From: an uncultured Prevotella sp.
GTDB taxonomy: Bacteria; Bacteroidota; Bacteroidia; Bacteroidales; Bacteroidaceae
Length of the DNA stretch: 36,510 nt
Direction: 5' to 3'
Assembly: GCA_900540885.1 (NCBI GenBank)
Contig: UQHJ01000023.1
Span: forward strand, 1 to 36,510
Shown: piece after piece, positions 16,660 through 25,952 of the stretch
Position numbering within the stretch: the first letter of the stretch is position 1
Layout of the letters: each line of letters starts with the position of its first letter
Position numbers and translations under genes: made by a program
Notes under the pieces: model-generated
What the model was told of the DNA's origin: nothing
Seen by the model: the letters and a program-made list of their open reading frames with translations, nothing else
The model's database searches: none

Positions 16660-18399
16660 CTAATATTCCCGTCCGTTTTGTAACAAACTCTTGTGCGGCT
16701 CGACGTAATGCTCATTGATAACGCTGCGCGAAGGATCGAAATAACGGGAATGTACTCCCAATAGGTCGAACAAGAGGTGAGGCAAGTTGTCGGTCGTAAA
16801 TTTGCGGTGAAGGGCAGATGCCACACGTTGCGCCTGTTGAGGGTGGAGCTTGAGGTATTGAGGTGTCATGTAGATAAGCAACGGCACATCTAACTGACAG
16901 CGAAAAGCCTCTGGCGTATCGGTCGATAGGTCGGTTCGCCCCGCCTGCCGACGAAAATTGTGTACCTCCTCACCATGGTCAGAGAAGTAAACAATAAGGG
17001 CATTGCGTCGTTCAAAAAGGCGAATGATACTATCTACTACCACATCGTTATAGGCAGTGGCGTTAAGGTAGTCAGCTACGTCCTGCCGCTGCGCCTGATC
17101 CAACTGTGACTTCGAAGTCGGACGCATCGCATAACGCTTACTCACATCGCTGGCCTTGAAACGGGCAAAGGCTGGCGGAAAACGCATAGCGAAACCTACG
17201 TGTTGACCATAAAGGTGGAAAATAGTGAGGTTGCGCTGAGGGCGTTCAAGCGCTGCGCGATGTTGGGCATAGTCCGTAATAAGTGGAAGGTCATAGTCGT
17301 ACTTCTGCGTATTGCGGTGGTTGAAGAGGTAAGGTTCAATGCCGGGGTGATTGACAAATCCCATTGAAGCGTCCCACTGTCCAAGGTTGTCGTTGGGCGC
17401 GAACTGGTTGCTATAGAAAGTTACGTTGTAGCCACATCGCCGCAAAATGGTGGGAAAGAGCGGACTATCACACCATGCAACGCCCTTCTGATCGACCGAA
17501 GCGGTGGACATAAAGTACTTAAAGTTTTGCGTCGTACCATTGTCTGTAGCTATAGCGTTGGTAAAGACAAAGAGCCGTCCCTTGTCCGTGTGCTGACGTT
17601 GCATCAAGAGTGGATTCGTATTGTAAGCACCGTCGTAGAGGTTGCTCATGTGGCGAGAGAAGGATTCGCCAATAATAAATACCAAATCAGCTTCCGTCTC
17701 GGCACATTGGGGGTGTTCGTTATACTGCTGTTGCACCGTAGCACAACGCTCAAACTCTGCTCTAAACTCGCCATACTTTAAGCACGACTGCCACAGGTTC
17801 CAAAAAGCATTGCGCTTAATAGGTGAAAAGCAACGCGCAGTACGATCAAAATTCTCATCTGCATTGAAACTGAAAAAGTAAGCGTGTCCTAACATTAGCA
17901 GCAGCCATGCGCCCCATAAAGTACGAGTCCACCTTGCCTTGGGCACAAGCGATAACTGCCGTCCTCGTCTGCTCAACATGACTTCGGCTGTAAAAAGGAC
18001 TACAACGAGAAGTAAAGACGCTCCTACTGACCACGAGAAGAGGTAGGTCAAAAGGAACTCTTTGGCTTCTCGCCAGTTGGTCTCGTAAACAAGCTGTATG
18101 GTGTAAGCGTCCCAATGACGATGAAAGCACAACGTTAGGAAAAGGCTCGACACAACATACGCAGCCAACAATGTGTGGAAGATGATATGAACCACACATC
18201 TTCCCCTCTTACCTCCCATATTGGCTATAAGGCAAAGTGCCCACGCTACTGTCGCGTAAAGTGCCAAGTTGAATATTGTGGCCACTATGGGGTCCCACCA
18301 ACGTGAGGTGTTGAGCTGCACCACCTCAGGTATCATGAATAGTACAATGTAGGTTAGCAGTACAATAGGACTAAAGCGTAACGTTGTGAGTGGTCTCAT
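16660..18399 (-). CDS. Phosphoethanolamine transferase (EptA/Cj0256-like, sulfatase fold)
   Basis: This 579-residue inner-membrane enzyme would transfer phosphoethanolamine to lipid A or another envelope target. The start is set at ATG 18399 (MRPLTTLRF); an in-frame start at 18510 lies inside a repeat element. Five membrane segments occupy about 10-180. The periplasmic catalytic domain shows ADLVFIIGESFSRHMSNLYD with metal-binding Glu244, the nucleophile Thr region in ATDNGTTQNF (Thr289 or Thr290), FHLYGQHVGFAMRFP with His400, and IVYFSDHGEEVHN with Asp474-His475. These match alkaline-phosphatase-superfamily EptA enzymes. It stands alone between repeat-filled gaps. Whether it confers polymyxin resistance cannot be judged from sequence. 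Confidence 0.87.
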   Translation of the reverse strand: MRPLTTLRFSPIVLLTYIVLFMIPEVVQLNTSRWWDPIVATIFNLALYATVAWALCLIANMGGKRGRCVVHIIFHTLLAAYVVSSLFLTLCFHRHWDAYTIQLVYETNWREAKEFLLTYLFSWSVGASLLLVVVLFTAEVMLSRRGRQLSLVPKARWTRTLWGAWLLLMLGHAYFFSFNADENFDRTARCFSPIKRNAFWNLWQSCLKYGEFRAEFERCATVQQQYNEHPQCAETEADLVFIIGESFSRHMSNLYDGAYNTNPLLMQRQHTDKGRLFVFTNAIATDNGTTQNFKYFMSTASVDQKGVAWCDSPLFPTILRRCGYNVTFYSNQFAPNDNLGQWDASMGFVNHPGIEPYLFNHRNTQKYDYDLPLITDYAQHRAALERPQRNLTIFHLYGQHVGFAMRFPPAFARFKASDVSKRYAMRPTSKSQLDQAQRQDVADYLNATAYNDVVVDSIIRLFERRNALIVYFSDHGEEVHNFRRQAGRTDLSTDTPEAFRCQLDVPLLIYMTPQYLKLHPQQAQRVASALHRKFTTDNLPHLLFDLLGVHSRYFDPSRSVINEHYVEPHKSLLQNGREY

Positions 18400-18451
18400 G
18401 CTTATAGTGAGGTATATATATATTAAGAAGGTGTTCAAAATGATGGTGCTA

Positions 18452-18565
18452 TTACGAATCGTGTGGGTAAACAAACACAGGACAATATTACTAAGCAGGT
18501 GTATTGTCAAGTTGGGGCCTCGAGCCTCAACTTGACAATGCCGACGCGAGGACGCGCCGCCTACC
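18452..18565. repeat. Palindromic element, degraded partial copy
   Basis: ACGAATCGTGTGGGTAA at 18452 resembles ACGAATTGTGTGGGTAA just left of the 30780 copy. The hairpin TGTCAAGTTGGGGCCTCGAG / CCTCAACTTGACA and the arm ATGCCGACGCGAGGACGCG (near 18539-18557) match the inner parts of the full copies. The opposite G-rich arm is missing, so it is a remnant. It overlaps the region upstream of the phosphoethanolamine transferase gene. Confidence 0.75.
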
Positions 18566-18646
18566 TATTTCTTTACTTATTCACACGGCTTGTAACAGAT
18601 CCAAAATTCAGAACACCAATTAAACTCAATAAACTTATTAAACTCA

Positions 18647-21043
18647 TTAAATAACCACTACCTTCCCCGCAACGGTTGTTTTACCATCGGCAGTAGCCAC
18701 CATGATGTAATATACGCCAGGGGCAACGCGCTCGCCAGTGTTTTGTTGCGTAACGTCCCACTGCCAAGAACCACCTACTGACGTGCCGCGAGCAACGAGT
18801 TGCGAACCTGTGGTGAGCACTTTTATTTCTGATCCTTCAGTGAGTCCTGCTATCGTAACGGGACCTCGATAGTCAGGACGAACGGGGTTGGGGAATATGC
18901 GGAGGTTTGCCTTGTCAAGTGTAGGTTGTGCCTCTGTAGAACCTGCATCATAACTGCAAAGACCTTGGTCAGTAGCAATGTAGAGGCGACCGTTGTTAGG
19001 ATTGATAGCGAAGTCGTAGACATTGTCAGAAAGCAAAGGCGAATTATCTGCCGTAAAGTGTTGCAATATCTCCGATCCATCTTCATTGACTAAGTAAATG
19101 CCCGCACCAAACGTGCCTATCCATTTACGATTGCCCGCATCAACACAAATAGCAGAAACGGATATACCCGTTAAGAGGTAGTCTGCATAGTCCGTACCAT
19201 CGTTGCGAGGCACTTTCGGCTGATTGACCGTAAAGCTTGTTTTGAAGCACTGCTTAGGATCGGGAATGTTGTAGATACCCGAAACGCAACCAAACCATAT
19301 CTGGCCGTTCTTATCTTCGGTCAGTGCCATGACATTCGAGAAATCACATGACGTGCCGTCTTCGTTGTTAGCAGAAGAGAAGTATACGGAGCGGTCGTCT
19401 TTCTCATTATTGAGTGTGCCACCATAGTCAAGCAACATGATACCAGCACCTATGTTTGGCGACCACATACGTCCCTTCACCCATAGGTAGCCACGCGAGT
19501 CGAACATGATTTGTTCAGCTCCCTCCCATCCTGAATTATAATAGGCTGGCACACGCATCCATTGACCGTTGGGCTTTAAGACGGTAAGCAGCGTATCAGC
19601 AAAGTTGTTCGACATCCAAAGGTTGCCCTCCTTGTCGAAAACACAACCGCCAATGCGCACATTACTATTACGTGCAGCCGTACCAACAACGGCGGGCCAC
19701 TGAAGGGGCGAATTGTCGGCATTGTAAAGGGTGACGAACTTACCATTACGGTATTCATAAAGGCCTTCGAGCATACTTGACACAAACACGTGTTCAGGGT
19801 CAGAAGGATTAACTACTAAGTGGGAGGTGTTCTTAAACTGCAAGCCGACGCGGCCTTCTGGGCCAGGCTCTGTACGAGCACGGTCTTCGTCCATGTCGCT
19901 CCAGTTTGTGCCGTCGTAGCAGCCAACAAAGCCTTCCATATCGCTGTCAGAAAATGGGCTACCTGCTACAAAGAGGCGGTTGTGATCGTAGAGCAGTGAG
20001 AAGCTACCCGTGTGGCGCGGACCGAAATTGCCCACTACGCCTTGAGCCGCTGGCAATTCTGTGTCAGCAGAAGTAATGCGATACGTTTGCAACCCATCAT
20101 AGCCTTGTGCTATATAGGTTACCCCAAGCGTAGTGCGTGTTATGTCAGAAAAAGTGTTTTCAATGGGTACATTATATACCAATTCATCTGGATTGGAAGC
20201 ATCGAATGCTACGATTGAGTTGCCCATTACGAATTGCAGTAGCTTGCCATTTGAGGTGCCTTTGAACTTCTGTTGACCTGTTGCAATCACTTTTATGTCG
20301 CCTCGGTCATTGTCGTCTAACAACAACTGTGCAACTCCAAGCGTTAACTCAGAGTTTAGGCGGTAATAGCTCATCGTAATAAACACTTCGTTACCTACGG
20401 GCAAGAACTGTTCTACGGTAATAGGATAGAATACCTGTCGCCACGACGAGGTGTTGTAAAGGTCGTCCGTTAGTTTGCCTACTATCACTTGAGCAGTCTC
20501 TGAGGCATAAACTTTGCCGTCCTTTACAAAGGCATCGTTAACTTTCTCTCCCAACTTATAATATCCACGTACGGTTTGTCCCTTTACGTCAAACACGATA
20601 ACACCCTGTGAAGTACTCAGACAGGCCCAATCACCATTGGCTGAGAGGCGGCTAATGGAGATTTCCTCTTCAAAGTTTTTGATTTGTGGCACATTGGTTA
20701 CGCTAAAGCGCCCATCGCCTGTGGGGTAAACAAGGTCAATGTTATTATTCTTATAAAGTAGAATTAAGCATTGCTGGGTGTTGGACCACGCGAGCGCTTT
20801 TATGCCCATGTCTGAGAGTCCGGGTGACATCTTGTCGAGCGTGTACGACTGCCCCGTCTCACTATCATAGGCTAAAAGGTTGCCATTGAAAACGGTATAC
20901 ACCCAATTACCCACAGCTTGCGTGTGAGTGGCATTGTGATAAGAGAGCTGGTAGTTCCAACGCAGGGCATCTGCCGTTGAGTCGGCAAGTACCGAAACGG
21001 CACAGCCTAAGAACAGAATAAACGTGAACAGAATTTTTTTCAT
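18647..21043 (-). CDS. porZ: PorZ-like T9SS protein: two beta-propellers plus C-terminal sorting domain
   Basis: This 798-residue exported protein has signal peptide MKKILFTFILFLGCAVSVLA. Residues about 25-715 are a string of propeller blades (WVYTVFNGNLLAYDSETG, NGDWACLSTSQGVIVFDV, DKEGNLWMSNNFADTLL, DSRGYLWVKGR, DKNGQIWFGCVSGIYN, NRKWIGTFGAGIYLVNEDG). The last 75 or so residues are a type A sorting domain starting LRIFPNPV and ending GVYYIMVATADGKTTVAGKV. Length, two-propeller layout and terminal domain match PorZ, the T9SS surface component that helps attach cargo to A-LPS. A generic T9SS-secreted propeller protein is the alternative. It follows rdgB on the same strand. Confidence 0.72.
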   Translation of the reverse strand: MKKILFTFILFLGCAVSVLADSTADALRWNYQLSYHNATHTQAVGNWVYTVFNGNLLAYDSETGQSYTLDKMSPGLSDMGIKALAWSNTQQCLILLYKNNNIDLVYPTGDGRFSVTNVPQIKNFEEEISISRLSANGDWACLSTSQGVIVFDVKGQTVRGYYKLGEKVNDAFVKDGKVYASETAQVIVGKLTDDLYNTSSWRQVFYPITVEQFLPVGNEVFITMSYYRLNSELTLGVAQLLLDDNDRGDIKVIATGQQKFKGTSNGKLLQFVMGNSIVAFDASNPDELVYNVPIENTFSDITRTTLGVTYIAQGYDGLQTYRITSADTELPAAQGVVGNFGPRHTGSFSLLYDHNRLFVAGSPFSDSDMEGFVGCYDGTNWSDMDEDRARTEPGPEGRVGLQFKNTSHLVVNPSDPEHVFVSSMLEGLYEYRNGKFVTLYNADNSPLQWPAVVGTAARNSNVRIGGCVFDKEGNLWMSNNFADTLLTVLKPNGQWMRVPAYYNSGWEGAEQIMFDSRGYLWVKGRMWSPNIGAGIMLLDYGGTLNNEKDDRSVYFSSANNEDGTSCDFSNVMALTEDKNGQIWFGCVSGIYNIPDPKQCFKTSFTVNQPKVPRNDGTDYADYLLTGISVSAICVDAGNRKWIGTFGAGIYLVNEDGSEILQHFTADNSPLLSDNVYDFAINPNNGRLYIATDQGLCSYDAGSTEAQPTLDKANLRIFPNPVRPDYRGPVTIAGLTEGSEIKVLTTGSQLVARGTSVGGSWQWDVTQQNTGERVAPGVYYIMVATADGKTTVAGKVVVI

Positions 21044-21094
21044 ATTTGTTGTGTCGTTTCGTGATAGTTAGTAGGGGAAATAATTCGGTTTTCT

Positions 21095-21166
21095 GTTTGA
21101 AGGTTATGAGGTTACATCACGTTGATAATTAACTAAACGAACTTTATAACCTTTAAACTGCATTTT
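21095..21166. repeat. AAGGTTA-type inverted repeat between rdgB and porZ
   Basis: TTTGAAGGTTATGAGGTTA is followed by CACGTTGATAAT and then TTTATAACCTTTAAAC, which pairs with the first arm. It shares its core with the repeat at 13965-14096 and its arms with the susC-susD gap. Confidence 0.65.
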
Positions 21167-21167
21167 A

Positions 21168-21767
21168 TTATTTGTTCAAGAATGCTGCCAATTTGGCCAC
21201 AGCGCGTGCGCGGTGTGAGATGTGGTTCTTCACGTCTACACCGAGTTCGGCAAAGGTCTTGCCGCCTTCGCCTTCAGGGGCGAACACTGGGTCATAGCCA
21301 AAACCTTCTGTGCCGCGCTTCTCGGTAGCTATCTGACCACGCACGATGCCTTCGAAGAGGTGTTCTTCACCATTTTGAATAAGGGCTATGACCGTGCGAA
21401 ACTGTGCCGAGCGGTCTGCCTTGCCGTCAAGTTCGGCCAAGAGCTTCTGGGTATTGGCTTCGGGGTCGTGACGATCGGGGTAGGCATAGCGGGCTGTGTG
21501 TACACCAGGACAACCGCCTAAGGCTGACACTTCAAGCCCCGTGTCGTCGGCAAAACAATCGAAGCCATAGCGTTCCTTTACCCAACGAGCTTTGATAAGG
21601 GCATTGCCTTCAAGGGTGTCAGCCGTTTCGGGTATGTCGTCGTGGCAGTCGATGTCGGCCAACGAAAGGATATGTAACTTATCGCCAAAGATAGCACGTA
21701 TCTCTGATAACTTATGAGCATTATTGGTGGCAAACACCAAGGTGGGGACGGAGGAAGTATTTTTCAT
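21168..21767 (-). CDS. rdgB: RdgB/HAM1-family non-canonical purine NTP pyrophosphatase
   Basis: This is a 199-residue cytosolic enzyme that hydrolyses dITP, ITP and XTP to monophosphates, keeping deaminated purines out of DNA and RNA. Family motifs are all visible: FATNNAHKLSEI at the start, FADDTGLEVSALGG with PGVHTARYA, and GFGYDPVFAPEGEGGKTFAEL followed by KNHISHRARA. Length is normal. It lies between the yitT-like gene and porZ, separated from each by an inverted repeat, and probably shares a transcript with leuS and yitT. Confidence 0.96.
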   Translation of the reverse strand: MKNTSSVPTLVFATNNAHKLSEIRAIFGDKLHILSLADIDCHDDIPETADTLEGNALIKARWVKERYGFDCFADDTGLEVSALGGCPGVHTARYAYPDRHDPEANTQKLLAELDGKADRSAQFRTVIALIQNGEEHLFEGIVRGQIATEKRGTEGFGYDPVFAPEGEGGKTFAELGVDVKNHISHRARAVAKLAAFLNK

Positions 21768-21788
21768 AAAAATGGAAGGGGAAAATTA

Positions 21789-21965
21789 ATGTGCAAATGT
21801 GAGAATGTGAGAATGTGAGAATGCTGAGTTAATATGCAAATGTGCAAATGATTGAATGAAGTTTTAATTACTCAGCGTACAAAGGCGACAATTTGCACAT
21901 TTGCATATTTGCACATTTGCACATTAACTCAGCATTTGCACATTAACTCAGCATTTGCACATTGA
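21789..21965. repeat. TTTGCACATTTG-type inverted repeat between yitT and rdgB (copy 2)
   Basis: GTGCAAATGTGAGAATGTGA and TGCTGAGTTAATATGCAAAT on the left pair with TTTGCACATTAACTCAGCAT units on the right. The centre contains CTCAGCGTACAAAGGCGACA followed by ATTTGCACATTTGCA, almost the same as the centre of the copy at 16377-16657. Confidence 0.8.
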
Positions 21966-21967
21966 TC

Positions 21968-22915
21968 TCAGTTTTCTTTCTTTGCTTTTACTTTAATGCG
22001 GTCAAAGCCCTCGCCAAATACACCGATTACTTTCGACTGTGAAACGAAGGCATTGGGGTCGATGCTTTGAATAATGCGGAAGATGTTGGTGCTCTCACGC
22101 TTCTTAGCCAATACGACGAGCACTTTGCGCTCTTGCTTGGTATACCAACCTTGGCCGTCGAGCACGGTGACACCACGATGCGTAGCACTAATGGCTGCGG
22201 CTATGGCATCATATTCGCGCGAGAAGATAAGGAATTGCACGGATTGACGACCACGGTCTACGACGTAGTCTAACATGAGGTTAACGATAATAAGAGTGCA
22301 GTAGCCGTAGAGCAACTTGTCTACATCGCCGTCAGGCAAGAAGAAAGCTGTGGTGATGATAATAATGTCGCAAAGCATCATCATCTGTCCCAACGTGACA
22401 TCCTTATACTTATTAATAATAGAGGCTATAATATCGGTACCACCCGTCGACCCATTGTGTAAGAATACGAAACCAATGCCCACACCTTCAATGGCTGCAC
22501 CTAAGATGCACGACATGAAGGCATTGCCTTGCACTACTTGGGGCAAATGGCTACGAGGATTAATGTCGGGAAACATGTCTGGGCGCGTCTGCCCCCAATA
22601 AATCATGACCTCTTGCACGAGTCCGAGCAAGAAGGTAAGCATGAATACGGCATAAATCGTTTTTAAACAGAAACGCCAGCCTAACACTTTGACGGCCACT
22701 ACTAACAAAAGGATATTGACCGAGAAAAAAGTGTACTGCACAGGGAAACCTGTAGCATAGAATATGACGGCACCCGCACCTGCAAGGCCACCCGTGGTAA
22801 TCTCATAGGGCAGTTGGAAACAGGTAAAGCCGATAGCGTACATCAACAATCCAATGGTGATGATGACATAGTCGCGAACGTCCTGCGCTATGCTTGTTCT
22901 ATATTTTGTAACCAT
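21968..22915 (-). CDS. YitT-family membrane protein (DUF161 + DUF2179)
   Basis: This 315-residue membrane protein has about six helices over residues 15-215, including YVIITIGLLMYAIGFTCFQL, TGGLAGAGAVIFYATGFPVQ and HNGSTGGTDIIASIINKY, the repeated glycine-rich motifs of the YitT (DUF161) family. The C-terminal DUF2179 domain (about 220-305) contains VQFLIFSREYDAIAAAISA and HRGVTVLDGQGWYTKQERKV. The biochemical role of the family is not established. It lies after leuS with a GTTAAC-type hairpin between them. Confidence 0.93.
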   Translation of the reverse strand: MVTKYRTSIAQDVRDYVIITIGLLMYAIGFTCFQLPYEITTGGLAGAGAVIFYATGFPVQYTFFSVNILLLVVAVKVLGWRFCLKTIYAVFMLTFLLGLVQEVMIYWGQTRPDMFPDINPRSHLPQVVQGNAFMSCILGAAIEGVGIGFVFLHNGSTGGTDIIASIINKYKDVTLGQMMMLCDIIIITTAFFLPDGDVDKLLYGYCTLIIVNLMLDYVVDRGRQSVQFLIFSREYDAIAAAISATHRGVTVLDGQGWYTKQERKVLVVLAKKRESTNIFRIIQSIDPNAFVSQSKVIGVFGEGFDRIKVKAKKEN

Positions 22916-22927
22916 TTATTTTTTTTA

Positions 22928-23080
22928 GTTGACGAGTTAACAAGTTGACAAGTTGACGAGTTAACGGGTAGGTTTGTCTTGTGTATATTGAGTAAACAAA
23001 ATTGACGAGCTAACAGGTAGGTTAGTTCTTTTATATGAAGTAACTTACCTGTTAACCTGTTAACTCGTCAACTTGTCAAC
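22928..23080. repeat. GTTAAC-type inverted repeat, copy D (leuS/yitT gap)
   Basis: GTTGACGAGTTAACAAGTTG and onward at 22928 pairs with ACTCGTCAACTTGTCAAC ending at 23080. The inner GTTAACGGGTAGGTT and AACTTACCTGTTAAC are also complementary. The arms match those of copies A-C in the sus locus 16 kb away, but the spacer differs, so the arms rather than the spacer are conserved. Confidence 0.85.
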
Positions 23081-23089
23081 CCATAAAAA

Positions 23090-25930
23090 TCACTTTACCA
23101 CAATGTTAACGATGCGGCCAGGCACAACGATTACCTTAACGACTTGTTTACCTTCAAGGTGCTTTTGTGACTGTTCGGCTGTAAGAGCAGCCTCCTGTAT
23201 CTGTTCCTTCGTAGCATCGGCAGCGAAGTCAAGTGTGAAGCGTGTCTTACCATTGAATGAGATAGAGAGCGTCTGCTTGTCCTCCTTCAAGTATTGTTCG
23301 TCAAACTGAGGCCACTGAGCGTCACATACTGTAGTGGTGTGACCCAACGTGTGCCACAACTCTTCGGCAATGTGGGGTGCAAAGGGGGCGAGCAAGATGA
23401 CAAACTGCTCTAATACGCTGCGGCTGGTACACTTCTGCTGTGCCCACTCGCCTACGGCTATCATGAAGGCCGGAATAGACGTATTGTATGAGAAATCCTC
23501 AATGTCTTCCGTCACCTTCTTGATGAGCTTATGCAGTGTCTTGAGGTTATCCTTTGTAGGCTCGCTATCCGTAACGGCCCAATCGCCATTCTGCGGATAG
23601 AAGAGGTTCCATGCCTTGCGCAAGAAGCGGAAGCAACCGTCAATGCCGTTTGAGTCCCAAGGCTTGCTCTGATTGATCGGGCCAAGAAACATTTCGTACA
23701 AGCGGAGCGTGTCAGCACCATACTTCTCGACAATCATGTCGGGGTTGACTACGTTGTACATTGACTTTGACATCTTTTCGATAGCCCAACCACACACGTA
23801 CTTGCCGTCTTCAAGTACGAACTCTGCTGTCTTATACTCAGGACGCCATGCCTTAAAGGCTTCAATGTCGAGTACGTCGTTCTGTACGATGTTTACGTCA
23901 ACGTGAATAGGTGTCGTATCATACTGATCCTTCAATCCGAGGCTTACGAAGGTGTTGGTGTCCTTAATACGATACACGAAGTTTGAGCGGCCTTGTATCA
24001 TACCCTGATTGACCAACTTTTGGAATGGCTCGTCCTTGCATGACACACCGAGGTCGAAGAGGAACTTATCCCAGAAACGTGAGTAAATCAAGTGACCCGT
24101 AGCGTGCTCTGAACCACCGATGTAGAGGTCGACGTTCTGCCAATATTCATCGGCTGCTTCGCCTACGAGAGCTGCATCGTTGCGAGGGTCCATATAGCGC
24201 AAGTAGTAGGCTGAAGAACCAGCGAAACCTGGCATCGTAGAGAGTTCGAGGGGGAATACCGTCTGATTGTCGATGCGATCGTTGTCGGTCACGCAGTTGT
24301 TCACCGTATCCCAAGCCCAACGAGTAGCATTGCCGAGGGGAGGTTCGCCCGTTTCGGTGGGCAAGAACTTCGTCACTTCGGGCAATTCGAGTGGCAAGCA
24401 CTCAGCAGGCACCATTTGGGGCATGCCGTCCTTATAATATACGGGGAAGGGTTCACCCCAGTAGCGTTGACGTGAGAAGATTGCATCGCGCAAGCGGAAG
24501 TTCACCTTTACGCGGCCTAACTTATTCTCCGTCACAAACTTCTTCGTAGCAGCAATGGCTTCTTTCACGCTGAGTCCGTTGAGTGTAAAGCCATTGAGCG
24601 CTTGTTTACCCTCAGCTGGTGAGTTCATCACCGTGCCTTCCTTGGCATCAAAACTCTCTTCGCTCACGTCAGCGCCTTCAATAAGGGGAATGATAGGCAA
24701 GTTGAAGTGGCGTGCAAAAGCATAGTCACGTGAGTCGTGAGCCGGAACGGCCATAATGGCTCCCGTTCCATAACCTGCGAGTACGTAGTCGCTCACCCAA
24801 ACGGGTATCTCGTCGCCCGTAAAGGGATTGATAGCGTAAGAACCAGTGAATACACCTGTCACGCGGCGGTCGGCAATGCGTTCGCGTTCCGTGCGCTTCT
24901 TGGTAGCATCGAGGTAAGCCTCAACATCTGCCTTCTGTGCCTCTGTGGTGAGTTGCTGTACGAGTTCGCTCTCAGGGGCAAGCACCATAAAGGTCACACC
25001 GAAGATAGTATCCGCACGTGTGGTGAAGATCGTAAACTTCACGTCGCTATCTTTCACAGAGAATTGCATCTCCGTACCCTCTGAACGGCCAATCCAGTTA
25101 CGTTGCGTTTCCTTCAGTGAGTCTGTCCAGTCGATTGTATCGAGTCCGTCGAGCAAGCGCTGAGCATAAGCTGATACGCGCAAGCACCACTGCTTCATCT
25201 TCTTCTGTACAACGGGGTAGCCACCGCGTTCGCTCACACCATCTACTACCTCATCGTTGGCCAACACCGTGCCGAGCTTCGGACACCAATTGACCATTGT
25301 CTCGCCGAGGTAAGCAATGCGGTAGTTCATCAACACTTGTTGTTGCTCTACGTCGCTCATCTGCTTCCACTCCTCAGCGGTGAAGTGGAGTTCTTCGCTT
25401 TGGGCGTAATCCTCAGTGCCCTCACTACCTTTCTCTTCGAAGTGTTTGATAAGTTCGCTAATAGGCTCCGCCTTTTGACACTTCTTACAATAGAAGTGGT
25501 TGAACATCTGTTCGAAGGCCCACTGCGTCCAGTGATAGTATTGAGGATCGCAAGTGCGCACCTCGCGGTCCCAGTCGAAAGAGAAGCCAATCTTATCTAA
25601 CTGTTCGCGATAGCGAGCAATATTCGTCTCAGTCGTTACGGCAGGGTGCTGTCCTGTCTGAATAGCATACTGTTCTGCAGGCAATCCGTAGGCATCATAG
25701 CCCATAGGGTTGAGCACGTTATAGCCACATGAGCGCTTATAACGTGCATAGATGTCAGAAGCAATATAGCCTAAGGGGTGACCTACGTGAAGGCCAGCGC
25801 CTGAGGGGTAGGGAAACATGTTGAGTACGTAGAATTTCTTCTTATTCTCATCGATTTCAACATGGTATGTCTTTTCGGTGGCCCAAGTCTTTTGCCACTT
25901 CTTTTCAATATCGATAAAGTTATATTCCAT
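23090..25930 (-). CDS. leuS: Leucine-tRNA ligase
   Basis: This 946-residue class I synthetase charges tRNA-Leu. The HIGH-type motif is HVGHPLGY (48-55) and the KMSKS motif is at 719-723 (EKMSKSMYN). The editing domain CP1 shows FTTRADTIFGVTF (302-314) and YGTGAIMAVPAHDSRDY (387-403), so editing looks functional. GGSEHATGHLIYSRFW (605-620) is also typical. An insert around residues 160-200 (FEEKGSEGTEDYAQSEELHF) makes it longer than the E. coli enzyme, as in other Bacteroidetes to my knowledge. Its promoter is the TTTG-N19-TAACTTTG at 25953-25983 and its leader should be only about 16 nt. Confidence 0.98.
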   Translation of the reverse strand: MEYNFIDIEKKWQKTWATEKTYHVEIDENKKKFYVLNMFPYPSGAGLHVGHPLGYIASDIYARYKRSCGYNVLNPMGYDAYGLPAEQYAIQTGQHPAVTTETNIARYREQLDKIGFSFDWDREVRTCDPQYYHWTQWAFEQMFNHFYCKKCQKAEPISELIKHFEEKGSEGTEDYAQSEELHFTAEEWKQMSDVEQQQVLMNYRIAYLGETMVNWCPKLGTVLANDEVVDGVSERGGYPVVQKKMKQWCLRVSAYAQRLLDGLDTIDWTDSLKETQRNWIGRSEGTEMQFSVKDSDVKFTIFTTRADTIFGVTFMVLAPESELVQQLTTEAQKADVEAYLDATKKRTERERIADRRVTGVFTGSYAINPFTGDEIPVWVSDYVLAGYGTGAIMAVPAHDSRDYAFARHFNLPIIPLIEGADVSEESFDAKEGTVMNSPAEGKQALNGFTLNGLSVKEAIAATKKFVTENKLGRVKVNFRLRDAIFSRQRYWGEPFPVYYKDGMPQMVPAECLPLELPEVTKFLPTETGEPPLGNATRWAWDTVNNCVTDNDRIDNQTVFPLELSTMPGFAGSSAYYLRYMDPRNDAALVGEAADEYWQNVDLYIGGSEHATGHLIYSRFWDKFLFDLGVSCKDEPFQKLVNQGMIQGRSNFVYRIKDTNTFVSLGLKDQYDTTPIHVDVNIVQNDVLDIEAFKAWRPEYKTAEFVLEDGKYVCGWAIEKMSKSMYNVVNPDMIVEKYGADTLRLYEMFLGPINQSKPWDSNGIDGCFRFLRKAWNLFYPQNGDWAVTDSEPTKDNLKTLHKLIKKVTEDIEDFSYNTSIPAFMIAVGEWAQQKCTSRSVLEQFVILLAPFAPHIAEELWHTLGHTTTVCDAQWPQFDEQYLKEDKQTLSISFNGKTRFTLDFAADATKEQIQEAALTAEQSQKHLEGKQVVKVIVVPGRIVNIVVK

Positions 25931-25952
25931 TGTGTTTTTACTTATTTGGGAA

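Noticed and set aside
18400..18510. Upstream start for the phosphoethanolamine transferase at 18510
   Set aside because: The added 37 residues come from a degraded repeat element; the ATG at 18399 directly precedes the first membrane segment.
18647..21043. Hybrid two-component regulator of the Bacteroides type, suggested by the propeller repeats
   Set aside because: There is no membrane segment, kinase or receiver domain after the propellers; the protein ends in a secretion-sorting domain.
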